Assembly: GCA_047967505.1 (NCBI GenBank)
Contig: CM106541.1
Reading direction: 5' to 3' (one strand)
From: Dipteris shenzhenensis
Taxonomy: Eukaryota > Polypodiophyta > Polypodiopsida > Gleicheniales
Length of the DNA: 64,000 nucleotides
How positions within the stretch are numbered: the stretch's first letter is position 1; every line of letters begins with the position of its first letter. Below the pieces are notes generated by a model. The model ran no database searches. It saw only the letters and a program-made list of their open reading frames with translations, and was not told the DNA's origin. The position numbers and the translations under genes were made by a program. Positions 11,615-22,229 of the stretch are shown here, piece after piece.

Positions 11615-12160
11615 AGGGAGGGTGAAGGGGGGGGGGGATGGGTGGGTTGAGAAGGGGGGGGGGAGGGTGAAGAGGGGCGGGGCTGGGTGAGAGGAGGGAG
11701 GGGGCATGGGTGGGTTGCGAAGGGGGGGCTGGGTGAAGAGGGGGGGGAGGGTGAAGAGGAGGGGGGTGTCGCCAAGGAGGGAGGGAGGGTTGAGAGGGGG
11801 CCAAAGGGAGAGTGGGGAAGAGGGTGGAAGGGTTGGGGGGGTCGCCAAGGGGGGTGGGAAAAAGGGGGGAAGGTTAAAAGGGGGTAGGGGGAAAAAGGGG
11901 TAGGGGAGGAAGAGGTTAGGCGACAGGAGAGGGGGAAGGGTAGCGGGAGGGGAGGAGGGAGGGGGGAGGGGGATTTTGGGGAAGGAGGGGGGGCGAGGGG
12001 AAGGGAGGGGTCAAGGGAGGAGTTTTGGCGGCGGAGGGAGGGGAGGGAAGGAGGTTGGAGGAGAGGATTGGGTCGAGGGATGGATGGAGGGAAGGAGAGG
12101 AGAGAGAGGAGAGAGAGAGAGGGAGAGGAGAGGAGAGAGATGGGAGATGAGGATTTGACT
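11615..12160. repeat. Polypurine GGGA/GGAG-rich tract
   Basis: This continues the purine skew after the last palindrome, grading from G-run DNA to AGAGGGAGAGG repeats. No coding signal was seen. The plus strand could form G-quadruplex and triplex structures, which is inference from composition only. Confidence 0.7.
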
Positions 12161-12194
12161 TACTATCACGAGCAAGAACGAAAAATAAGATTTG

Positions 12195-12400
12195 ACTTAC
12201 GAGAAGAATGAAAAGGACTTACATGAAAAGGACAATCGAGAAGAATGAAAAGGACTTACGAGAAGAATGAAAAGGACTTACATGAAAAGGACAATCGAGA
12301 AGAATGTTGAAGAAAGTATCAAGAAGAATGTTGAACATAAATTTGAATTCAAAAGGAACGTATGAGAAGAAAGTATAAGAAGAATGTTAAACACAAATTT
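12195..12400. repeat. About 59-bp tandem repeat (GAGAAGAATGAAAAGGACTT)
   Basis: The unit GAGAAGAATGAAAAGGACTT with an ACATGAAAAGGACAATC extension recurs at about 12201, 12237, 12260 and 12297. The copies then diverge into GAAGAATGTTGAA and AAATTTGAATTC repeats up to 12400. No gene was seen. Confidence 0.75.
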
Positions 12401-12474
12401 GAATTCAAATTTCCCTCTCTTTTTTGAAAATTCAAATTTATGCGTAGGAGTGGACTAGTTTTAACTCTCTCCTC

Positions 12475-12543
12475 ATTTCATTGAAGCAACCAAGAGCGGA
12501 AGAGAGAGGATAAGCCGAGCCTTACTTTTTTCACTTTTTCCAG
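12475..12543 (+). other. Second leader-like exon with splice donor
   Basis: CTCTCCTCATTTCATTGAAG matches the 9.76 kb leader (CTCCCCTCATTTCATTCAAG) and likewise ends in CCAG/GTACTTG, at 12543/12544. I see no TATA box immediately upstream. It could be an alternative first exon or a duplicated, now internal, copy of the promoter-leader unit. Confidence 0.4.
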
Positions 12544-12819
12544 GTACTTGCATTCTTTTTTATTCGTCTTGTAATTCTATTTCTTTACTTACAATTCTTT
12601 TCAATTAAGGTTTTTGAGTTCTATTTCTTAAAATTCGTATTGTAATTCTTTTTCTTTACTTATAATTCTTTTTCAATTAGTTTATTCTTAAAGTTTTTGA
12701 GGAGGGTGGTCTTTTAGAAGGCATTACAATTCTTTTTAAATTAGTTTCTTATTTGAGTTTTTGAGTTCTATTTTAATTAGTTTTTTATTTATATTTGAGT
12801 TTGTAAATTTGAGAAATGG

Positions 12820-13277
12820 GAGAATAGGGAGGGAGGGAAAGAGAGAAATTAAGAGAGAGAAGAGGGGCTCCTTAAATGAGAGAGGAGAGGGAGAGAGGGA
12901 GAGAGAGAGAGAGATTCATACAGAGAAGAGGGGCTCCTTAAATGAGAGAGAAGAGTAGGGAGGGAAAGAAAGAGAGAGGAGAGAGGCGGAGAGAGATTAA
13001 GAGAGAGAAGCGGGTAAAGAGAGAGGAGAGAGGGGGAGAGAGATTAAGAGAGAGAAGCGGGTCTCTTGGGGGCCGTGGCTACTTGAGGGAGGGAGAGAGT
13101 AGGGAGAGAGAGGGAGAGAGAAAGAGAGAGAGGGAGAGAGAGGGAGAGAGAGAGGGAGAGAGAGAGAGATATGTTTATGGGAATGAAACGTGGCGAGAGG
13201 AGAGAGGAAAAGAGAGAGAGAGAGAGAAGAGAAGAGGGAGACTTAGGGAGAGAGAGGGAGAGAGAGAGAGGGAGAGA

Positions 13278-13323
<46 letters not shown>

Positions 13324-13763
13324 TGAAACTTCTGTGCTAGAGGGAGGGAGAGGGAGAGAGAGAATAAGTGGGATGAGGATAGAGAGAAAAATACTTAAGA
13401 GTTGTCAAAGAGAGAGAGAGAGAGATTAAGAGAGAGAATGAGGTGTCTTGACTATGGCTACAAGGAGATTTAGGAGGAGAGAGAGAGAGAGAGAAAGTAA
13501 AGAGAGTTTTATATATTTACATCTTTTATATTATATTTTTAAATGAGAGAGAAGAGTAGGGAGGGAAAGAAAGAGAGAGGAGAGAGAGGGAGAGAGATTA
13601 AGAGAGAGAAGCGGGTCTCTTGGGGACCGTGGCTCCTTGAGGGAGGGAGAGAGAGGGAGAGAGAGAGAGAGAGGAATGAAAAATACTTAAGAGTTATAGA
13701 GAGAGAGAGAGAGATTAAGAGAGAGAATGAGGTGTCTTGACTATGGCTACAAAGAGATTTAGG

Positions 13764-13800
<37 letters not shown>

Positions 13801-13860
13801 TAAAGAGAGTTTTATATATTTACATCTTTTATATTATACTTTTAAAAAATTATAAAAGAG
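12820..13860. repeat. GA microsatellite region with internal duplication
   Basis: This holds long (GA)n and (GGGA)n tracts, the purest at about 13140-13320. Two copies of a roughly 300-bp block run from AAATGAGAGAGAAGAGTAGG to TTTTATATATTTACATCTTT, at about 12940-13540 and 13545-13850; each includes the segment GAGGTGTCTTGACTATGGCT. The reading frames here are low-complexity artefacts. Confidence 0.85.
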
Positions 13861-13959
13861 TGAATTTATGGTTTGTTTTGAAGGTGAGATAATGTTTTTA
13901 TATATATTCATCTTTTAAATTGAAAAATGTTAACTTTTCTTTAGATACTTGTTCTTTAT

Positions 13960-14930
13960 TTATATCACATGCAGGTTTAGCCTCTACATCACAACCCCTT
14001 CTTTTGCATATTTAAGCCTCTTAAACCCCAGCACATTAAAATGAACACAGAAAAAGAAATTATTTATTGCTTTTCTTCGCTTCGACGGTTGGTTTAGCAT
14101 AGTTTAGCATAGATTAGATTGCCTTAGAGGAGAGACAATTCTCCAAGTTGCCAATCGAAGCCATGCTCAAATTTTTCTAACTAGTTCCTAATCGTTGTCA
14201 GTCCCTTCGCTCACATGCGGTTTAACACTCATAACATGCTATTAAATAAGACCTTTTACCATTTACCAAGAAGTTTATCAGTGGGCAGATTGCATGAGCA
14301 GATATTAGTGGACAGATTGCATGAGCAGATATCAGTGGACAGATTCCATATATCAGTGGATAGATTACATGTCATGGGACATATTGGAGCTTGATGATTA
14401 TTGGTTATTTTTATTGCATTTGTATAAATATTTAAGCTCATTTATTGTCATAAAAATCCTTGTAAAGCCTTTTATGCTATTTTTTACATTTATTGTCATA
14501 TGAAGCGCCTTGTAATAAACCCGACCATCCCGACCATTCACTAATTAACAAGTATCAGTGGGCTGCATAAGTGGATATCATGTGGGCTGCATAAGTGGAT
14601 ATCATTGGAACAGTTTTTAGTGGATAGATTGCACCAGTTGGGTATCAGTGCTCAAATATCAATGGATGGACAGATTACATGAATCTTCACGAAGATTGAA
14701 GCTTTATCACTAGACGACATTTTATATTACTTGTAAAGCTTTATTGGCTAATTCTTTTACATTTGTACAAATATTTAAGCCTTGTAAAGCCTTTTAGGCT
14801 ATTTCCCACATTTATTGCCATATGAAGCCTTGTAAAGCCTTTTGGGCTATTTTCCACATTTATTGTATCAAGGGTTGTATATTGTACTTTACTTGTATGT
14901 ATCTAAATTCTTCATTATCTTTTCTTGTAG
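13960..14930 (+). repeat. Shared leader module, copy A, ending at splice acceptor
   Basis: From about 13960 to 14420 this matches 26660-27100 (upstream of a copia gag gene) and 53025-53420. Shared landmarks are AAAAGAAATTATTT, CTTCGACGGTTGGT-like sequence, AAGCCATGCTCAAA, AACTAGTTCCTAATCG, TTTATCAGTGGGCAGATTGC and several TTGTAAAGCCTTTTGGGCTA units. Here the module is extended by internal repeats of TATCAGTGGACAGATT and ends in the acceptor TTTTCTTGTAG at 14920-14930, just before the start codon at 14935. Confidence 0.7.
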
Positions 14931-14934
14931 GATT

Positions 14935-17900
14935 ATGGAGCAATCAGCTAATGTGATGGCTATGCTAGATGACTCTGAGATCAGAGAATGGGTTTCTGAT
15001 GTCACTTTGAATTTCAAAGGAAAGGAATATAGCCCCAATGGCTTTGGTAGGTGGACTCGATATCACATGGGTAGAAGAGCTTGGTTTCTTCATCAAAAGG
15101 AAAAGAGACTCTTTCTACTTATGTCAAAAAGGGAGTTCAATGGTGTTGAAGATCCATGGGATGCTACTTTCTTCAAAAAAGATATGACTTCAAGTCTTGT
15201 AGTAGGCATAATAATTCAGCGAAAAGACACCTTTGTGGATATTTTTACAAAGAGTTCAGATCCTGAAGTTGGCGGTATGCATTTTATTGTGTCAAGGAGA
15301 GACGCAAAGACCTTTGTGATGCCTCCTCCTCAACCATCAAAGTTTCCAGAGCTGCAAAGGGCATTGGAGACTCTTTCATATACTTGGGAGCAATTTCCTA
15401 GTGTGGTGGCAAAAAGGATGCATGCAAAGATAATGTTTGAATACTTTCAGGATGCAGAATATGCTCTCCATATGCAAGAATCATCACATGAAGGAGATCA
15501 AAAAGCTCAGACTTCAATGCAGGGACAAGAAGAACAGGCACACTGTCACAAACCTGTAGAACATGAGCGCAAACTTCTAGAGCCAGAAATGGTGAATGTA
15601 ACTAAGGATGATGAAAAACAAGCCTTGAGTGCACGGGAATTAGCAAAAATTGAAGAAGATCAAGGTCGATCCACTGCAGTTATGCTAGAAGCTCTTGCTA
15701 GCAAACCACGACGTGAAATGCAAAAGGCTAGTACTGCAAGAGCCACGGTTCCAAGCAGTAAGAAAAGACATCGTCCCACTGTAGAGAAAGATAATGTGGA
15801 TGAAAAACGGTCAAAAAAAGAGAAAGATGAAGAAGACTCAGAATCCGAGGCTGAAGATGATCAAGATGAACTCACATCAATTAAAAATCTTAATCTGCGT
15901 CTTAATGAAGCAGTTACAGATGATGATGTGGGATATATCTGGGGTCAAAGGACGTGGTTTGTGAATGCCAAAGATGTGGAAGCTGCAGCTCTGTTCACTA
16001 ATAGCCGAAGCCTTGATATATCCTATGCAATGCAAATATACGAGGCTTTGAGAGATGGTAAGAAACCTGTGGCAAGTAATGTGGTCTTGCGCCCAATAAT
16101 GTTTTGTCCAACCAAAAATAGTTTTCTGGATCAAATAACATTTACAGGGCCTACACATTTCGAGGAGATCTTCAGTCAATTCTTTAAAAACACTCTAAAA
16201 AATATTCCACATGAACAAGGCGAAGAGGCACAAGGAGAGAATATGCTAAAGGAAGTCAAGAAGGAATTTCTCCTTCATTGCAGATTCCAGCCCATTGATG
16301 GTCAACATTGGGCTTATGCTTGTAATCAGATCGCAAGGGAAGCAAAGGAGGGCAAAAGACTCACTCCAGAACAATTTGTAAAGATAAGCTCATTCCATTA
16401 TTATCCTGCAACGATCTGTATATTCAAGCATGAGATTAAGTATTTGATTGAGTCCGAAAGACTTAATCATTATGTCCATGGAAAGCGTAAGATATCCTCA
16501 ACATCAGAGGTCTTACAGAAGGCAAGGGTGATATGGACAACGTTTGGTTCCCCAAATCCTGATTTGAAGCGAAAGGTCACAAAAGCAGACGCCGACACAC
16601 TCACAAACTTTTATACTTCTTTGAGTGCAGTTGTGCCTAGGGGAACCCAAGAGCGGGAAGAAAGTATGACAAGCCTCAAGGTGGTGAGGGACAGATATGC
16701 CGACTATACTTCTATCATATTTCGTCCTGTTGAAGTGTTCAATGAGATGCTTGAAACGTGCATTGCTTGTGAGCGTGGACAGCTGACCTATGAAGCTCCT
16801 TTGTTTATCTCCGGCAAGTCAAAGGTAATGGATAAGAAGGAGTTGACGGCAAGGATGTGGAGGCCTGTAAAGTACTTACCTGATAAGTATGCATCCATGG
16901 CAGCACAAAAAATTTTAAAGAAAGAATGGTTTTTTGGAAAAAAAGACAAAGACCACTGCATGGAAGAATGCATCAATGTATAGGTGAGGCGTGATGCAGT
17001 GCATAGTGCCATCAAGTATTTGCTGTCAGAGAAACAAATTCCACTTACTCATTGTAACATTGACTATAATGTGGTGAAGCATATAGCTTCTTTGTCAACA
17101 CCCAAGGTAAAGCTATGGGCAAACAGGTGGATTAAAAAGGATGAAGATGGGTCGGAAATAGTAACCTCTTATATGAGAAAAGAGATCCCACAACAGGTGG
17201 TTGCATATGTGGAAAGATTAATCAGCGAGATAAGAATGCCGACAAATATGCACCAAAGCTTTCAATTCAATGTAGAGGTTACGGCAAAGTCTGGAAAGCT
17301 TGTCAACTTCAGGGGAGTCTCAGAAGATGACTTCTTTAAGAATGAGTCAGCATGGGATAAGCCACAACTATTCTTTATCAATGAAGTTTCTAGCGATGAT
17401 ATCCATAACTTCATTGATAGAATAGTATATACCATCATTAGCAAAATGGCGATTTGTAACATTGTCATATTTGTTGATAAAAAAGACAAAGAAGCCATGC
17501 AGGTTACTCTAGAGCGAGCATATTCATCAGATTTGAAGATCTATAGTGGTGTTTATGCAGCAAAGAGAGGCAAGAGAGAATGTGGCATAGCGATTCAAAC
17601 TCTTGAATCATTCTTTCTGTGTATGCGGAGTCCCAACCCTGATCACTCTTTACAAAAGAACATAAGAGGGAATTCAAATAATTTGAGATTGATGCTAGAA
17701 GAGCAAGATATTCCCAGGCCCATACATTATCAAAAAAACAACTATGGAAGTCCTGCAAAAAGTGGGAGTCTCTTGCTTACCATGATGGAGAATTTGCTGC
17801 CGGCAGGTTGGGAGGTCACCTTGTGCAGGATGGGATATTTATTTGAGGATCTCCTAAGAAAAGGCAACTCCACCAATATTATTGAAAATAAGCATTTCAT

Positions 17901-20900
17901 GGCCTATTTCCAGCTTCAAGCAGATCTAACCACAGGCTATGAAAAAGAGATAGACCACAAGGACACCGATGACATGGATGATTACCTTGAAGATCATAAT
18001 GTCCCAGTTGTTGATGATAAAAAGATGGACTTACATGACCCATTCACAGAGAGGTTGGTGGATGAAGACAAATATGATGATGCCCTCTTTGATAATTATG
18101 GCTCGCAGGGTTATGAAAAAAGGCCACTACGACAATACTTAGCGGTATGAACTCTCTATTTCTCAACTAAATATAATTTTTTAAATAAGATTTAAATTTA
18201 AAGATAATGAATCTAATCTCTCATATTTGTTTACAGGCAATAGAGGGAGAAGAAATGGATGAAGTCAATACGGAGGCACTCCCTTCTACTTCAACAATGC
18301 AACCACCTCTAAATTTGATTGAAAAATCAAATTTAGCTGCATTAGATAAAATGGAGAGCTCATTTCAAGTTAAGATCGTTTTGAAACGAGAACCTCAGTA
18401 TTTAAGCTTTGGTAGAGAGGAGGTTTCAATCCTCTCCAATCCTTTAAAAGAGGTTAATGACAATGTTATCTTGGCCATTCTCAGGTAATGTTTATTTATT
18501 TATTGCTACTTCAATAAGCTAACATTTGTTTATTTATTCACAGTTCAGTTATATATCAGTTTCCTAGTGCAGAATGCAAATCAATTCTATGAGCTAATGT
18601 TTGTTTATTTCTTGGTGCAGTGTAGTTATTTCTCAACTTCCTAGTACAGTGCAGCATCGTGTCTACATGCTCGATGCTCTCCTTTCTTCTATTCTTAGCT
18701 CTCCTCAAAAGACTATAGAAGATGTTTGTACCTGGTTAAGCCCTTTGAATTTAGATGGGTTGCGAGTCATCTTAATGCCTTATCATGAGGCGTAAGTATC
18801 AACTCTAACCTTATTTTTACTATTTCTTTGGCAAGTTTGTGTAAAACAATAATCATTTTTATTCTGGTCGTGTAGCTCACATTGGAGTCTGATCTTCTAG
18901 GACCTTGAACTCAACCATTTATGGTTTGTGAATTCAATAGAAGGCTATCATGCTAACTCCCCAAGGTAATTATTCTCTTAATATTTTTGATACTTTCTTA
19001 TTTTGTATCTTATGATCATGACATATTAATATATTTCATATGTCATGCTGGACAGTGCTGCATATCGGCTAGTATCTGCTGTTAGAACAACCACGGAGCA
19101 ACAAGATCAAGTAGAATTCAAAAGACGTCTGCCAGTGGAGCAAAAAGATGGACACAGCTGTGGGTGGAGAGTCGCCTACAACTGCATGTTGTTTCTTAGA
19201 GAGATTTTTGATCTGGAGTTACCAGTCAAAATGGAATCATATACAGAAGCTGATCTGCTAGCATTTCGGGCTGAGAGTATTCAGCATCTAATTACTACCA
19301 TTGGGAAACAACATGAAAATATGACTACATTGCAGCATGTATAAAACCTTATCTTTATACTTGTATACTTGTTCCAGCCTTTGATTGGGATGTATAAATC
19401 TCATAATTTTTTTATATTTTCTTCCAAAAGGAGAAGAGAATGAGTTTAATGAAAGCATGCTATCTTTATACTTTTATAATTATTTAAACCATTAATTTTA
19501 TTTGGGATGTGTAAATCTCATAACTTGTCTAATGAAAGCATGCTATCTTTATACTTCTATGATTATTTAAACCATTATTTTTATTTGGGATGTGTAAATC
19601 TCATAACTTTTTAAATTTTTCATCCAAGAGAAGGAGAGACTCACTCTAATGAAAGCGTGTATGAAACCTTTTTAAATTTTTGCTCCAAGCAGAGGAGAGA
19701 CTTACACTAATGAAAGCATGTATGAAACCTTATCTGCTTGTTTAAGCGAGGTTTAAGCCTTTATTTGGGATGTGTACATCGCATAACTTTTTTATATTTT
19801 TATGGCAGAAGGAGGATGTGGAGGACATAGCAAGTGAAGAAGAATACGATGTAGACTACTCCCTCAATAAGATGAGTCATAAAAATATGAATCTATTGGA
19901 GCAGATTGGAAGTTCATTCACTGCTATGTTGTTAATTCGACAACAACCTCATTTTTTTGAATTTGGTGAAGAAGAGATTTCAATCCTCTTGAATCCTAAG
20001 AATGAGGTTAATGTCAAAGTCATTACAACCATCCTCAGGTTTGATGCAGCCTTTTCCTTGGCTTTATACTTTGCTTATTTTGATTAAACCCAAGAAGCTA
20101 ATACTTTTTTTTTTAATATAGTAATGTTATAGCAAATTTTCCGCAAAATATACAAAGCGTTTCATATATGCTCGATCCTCGTATTTCGGAAGTGCTTAGC
20201 AACAAAGAAGAAACCATAGAGAATGTTTGCAAGTGGTTAGAGCACATTCCTATGAATGACGCACGAGTTATTTTTACAGCATATTATGAGAAGTAAGCAT
20301 CAAACCCTACTTGTTTTTTCTATTGCATTGCTAGAATTGTCTCAAACACAGTAATTATTCTTTATTGATAATGCAGCTCACATTGGAGTCTGGTAGTCGT
20401 GGACATCCTTGCGAAGAAGTGCTTCTTTGTAAACTCAATGACATCCGTCCATGGCAATGTGTTAGAGTAAGTATAGACTACACTTGTTGTCACTTCTTGA
20501 CATGTAGATTGATATGCAATGCACATATTCACTGTTGTTATATGTTTTGATATGCAGATCAGCTCAAAAATTAGTAGATGCTATCGACATAGTAATGCGG
20601 CAATGTGACTTGGCACAACAAATAGAGTATATAACATGTCAGGTATCACATCAAGATAATAGCCACATCTATAATTGTGGATGGAGGGTGGGCTACAATT
20701 GCTTTTTGGTACTTGGTCAAATTTTTGAGATGCAAAATGACACCACACTATCAACATATACGGATTTGCATCTCTATGCATTTATGACATGTACCATTCG
20801 AGCAATCATTGATTGCGAAATGAATGCCATCAAAGAGTCAAAGAGGATAGAAGACCTCAACTCTACAAACATGGCTTCATTAAAAGAATTGGGAAGCTCT

Positions 20901-22165
20901 TTTAATGTTAGGGTTATGATTCAACATAGACCTCAGTATCTTGAATTTGGGGGAGAAGAGATTTCAATTCTCTCTAGAGCTTTAAATGAGGTCAATAACA
21001 ACGTTATGATGGCCATTCTCAGGTTTGATACAAACTTTTTCTCTACTTGATAATTCAATATTTTGATTTAATCTAATAAGCTAATAAGCTAATATTCATT
21101 TATTTTGATTAAATCTAATAAGCTAATATTCATTTATTTGTTGGTGCAGTATAGTTATCTCACGATTGGGTAGAGTCGTACAAAATCGTGCGTATATGTT
21201 GGATTCCCTCCTTTCTCCTATACTTAGCGATAGCAGAAAGACAATAGCCGATGTTTGTAAATTATTACAGCCTTTACATTTACATGGCGTGCGAGTCCTA
21301 TTTATGGCATATCATGAGATGTAAGTATCATGGCAACCTTTATTTTCATCTTGTACTGGCAACATTGTGTTAAATAATAATGGTTCTTAATTATTCGTGT
21401 AGGGAACATTGGAGTCTGGTGGTTTGGAACCTTGAAGACAACTATTGTTGGTTTGTTAACTCCATTGCAGGCTTTCATGGCTCAGTGCAAACGTAAGTAT
21501 TCTATTAATCTGTTGTTACTTCTATATTATGTACCTTATGTGATAGATACACTAAGTTTTTTTAATATGTCACGATGAGCAGGTCGATTGAGAAGTTGGT
21601 ATCTGCTATCAGAGAAACAGGACAGTACAAAGACTCGGTAGACTTCCAAAAGCGTTTAGTAGTAGAGCAGGAAGATGGGCATAGTTGTGGGTGGAGAGTT
21701 GCCTACAACTGCATGTTGATTTTCAAAGAAATTTTCTCACTTAAGCCACAGATCTCATCGGAAGACTCTTTGGAGCTCAAATATTCAGAGGAGGATATAC
21801 AATTGTTTAGGGCTGAAATCATTCGAGACCTAATTGCTGCCATTAGAGTACAACGTGCAACTGAAGCAATACCAGAGCTTCCCTTTAAGGAAGAGGAGAC
21901 TGAGTCTACTATGAAAGCACTGCATACTACAGAAGAAGTAGAGACCCAATGTACACCTACAGCACCACAGCCTCCACTGGAAGCATCAGAAGAGTTGCCA
22001 CCGCCTCCGCTTGCATTTAAGGAAGAGGATACTGAGTCTACTCCGAAAGCACTACATACTACAAAAGAAGTAGAGACCGAGTGTACATCTACAGCACCAC
22101 AACCTCCATTGGAAGCATCCGAAGAGTTGCCAGAGTCTCCACTAGAAGCATCACAAGAGTTGTGA
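14935..22165 (+). CDS. Multi-exon gene: ParB/DGQHR-like motif plus three Ulp1-type protease modules (two in-frame TAG)
   Basis: Proposed coding exons: 14935-18144, 18237-18484, 18621-18791, 18876-18965, 19056-19338, 19809-20038, 20122-20292, 20377-20466, 20558-21022, 21150-21320, 21403-21492 and 21583-22165. All joins use GT-AG and keep one frame, giving about 1933 codons. The start MEQSANVMAM follows an acceptor at 14930. Residues 1-180 are a compact unknown domain. Residues 250-315 form a basic then acidic linker (SSKKRHRP, KRSKKEKDEEDSE), probably nuclear targeting. Residues 355-515 contain RSLDISYAMQIYEALRDGKK and PIDGQHWAYAC, resembling ParB/DGQHR domains. Residues 684-1070 are unassigned. 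Three Ulp1-like modules follow, then a two-fold 44-residue acidic/proline tail. TAG codons at 16981-16983 and 18898-18900 interrupt the frame, so the copy is either inactive or recoded. No standard transposase was recognised. Confidence 0.7.
16984..18144 (+). other. Unassigned region of the same protein after the first TAG
   Basis: This frame continues exactly in phase after the TAG at 16981-16983 (…CMEECINV, stop, VRRDAVHSAIKYLL…), so the two parts were one polypeptide. GTG at 16984 is not a start. Alternating hydrophobic strands (PQLFFINE, ICNIVIFVDKKD, LKIYSGVYAA) suggest a Rossmann-like fold. ParB-like domains are often fused to DNA methyltransferases in bacteria and phages, but no DPPY-type catalytic motif is visible here, so that assignment is only a suggestion. 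The end is acidic (HKDTDDMDDYLEDHN). The donor is GCG/GTATGA at 18144/18145. Confidence 0.55.
18237..19338 (+). other. Ulp1-type protease module 1 (exons of 248, 171, 90, 283 nt), one nonsense codon
   Basis: The module begins with a linker (AIEGEEMDEVNTEALPS) and a strand-rich segment (YLSFGREEVSILSNPLKEVN). It continues with VYMLDALLSSILSS, then SHWSLIF, WFVNSIEG and EQKDGHSCGWRVAYNC. The His of HWSL, the Gln of VEQ and the Cys of HSCGW fit C48 (Ulp1/SENP) catalytic residues. The usual Asp is Asn (VNS) in all three modules. TAG at 18898-18900 sits where module 3 has Trp (VVWNLE), consistent with TGG-to-TAG decay. An intron of 470 bp separates it from module 2. Confidence 0.75.
19809..20820 (+). 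other. Ulp1-type protease module 2 (exons of 230, 171, 90 nt and start of the 465-nt exon), open
   Basis: This is the same exon series as module 1: 19809-20038, 20122-20292, 20377-20466, then 20558 onward. Key positions are FFEFGEEEISILLNPKNEVN, SVSYMLDPRISEVLSN, SHWSLVVVDIL, FFVNSM and HIYNCGWRVGYNC. The Cys and His are kept and no stop was found. It is the most diverged of the three (HIYNCGW instead of DGHSCGW), so its activity is less certain. It runs without an intron into module 3. Confidence 0.72.
20821..22165 (+). other. Ulp1-type protease module 3 plus repeated C-terminal tail, open
   Basis: The exons are the end of 20558-21022, then 21150-21320 (171 nt), 21403-21492 (90 nt) and 21583-22165. 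Residues include YLEFGGEEISILSRALNEVN, AYMLDSLLSPILSD, EHWSLVVWNLEDN, WFVNSIAGFHG and EQEDGHSCGWRVAYNC, so His, Gln and Cys are all in place. The tail carries two copies of a 44-residue unit (132-bp DNA repeat, at 21887 and 22019) rich in Glu, Thr and Pro, for example KALHTTEEVET and PPLEASEELP. The stop is TGA at 22163-22165. Confidence 0.77.
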
Positions 22166-22229
22166 TGCATGTATGATGTTGTGTTTGTAGTTTTAGTTGA
22201 TTATACACCAATTTGTGACTTATTACTTA

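Noticed and set aside
9891-11804. Minus-strand frames of 637 and 620 codons encoding proline-rich proteins
   Set aside because: Two overlapping frames are open at once over G-run cassettes. The open state follows from the lack of stop-forming words, and the peptide repeats mirror the 104-bp DNA cassette.
12761-13740. Arg/Glu-rich frames in the GA repeats
   Set aside because: They are pure consequences of (GA)n and (GGGA)n microsatellites.
16984-18150. A separate gene starting at GTG 16984
   Set aside because: GTG is not a normal plant start. The frame is exactly continuous with the upstream part, and the end is a splice donor.
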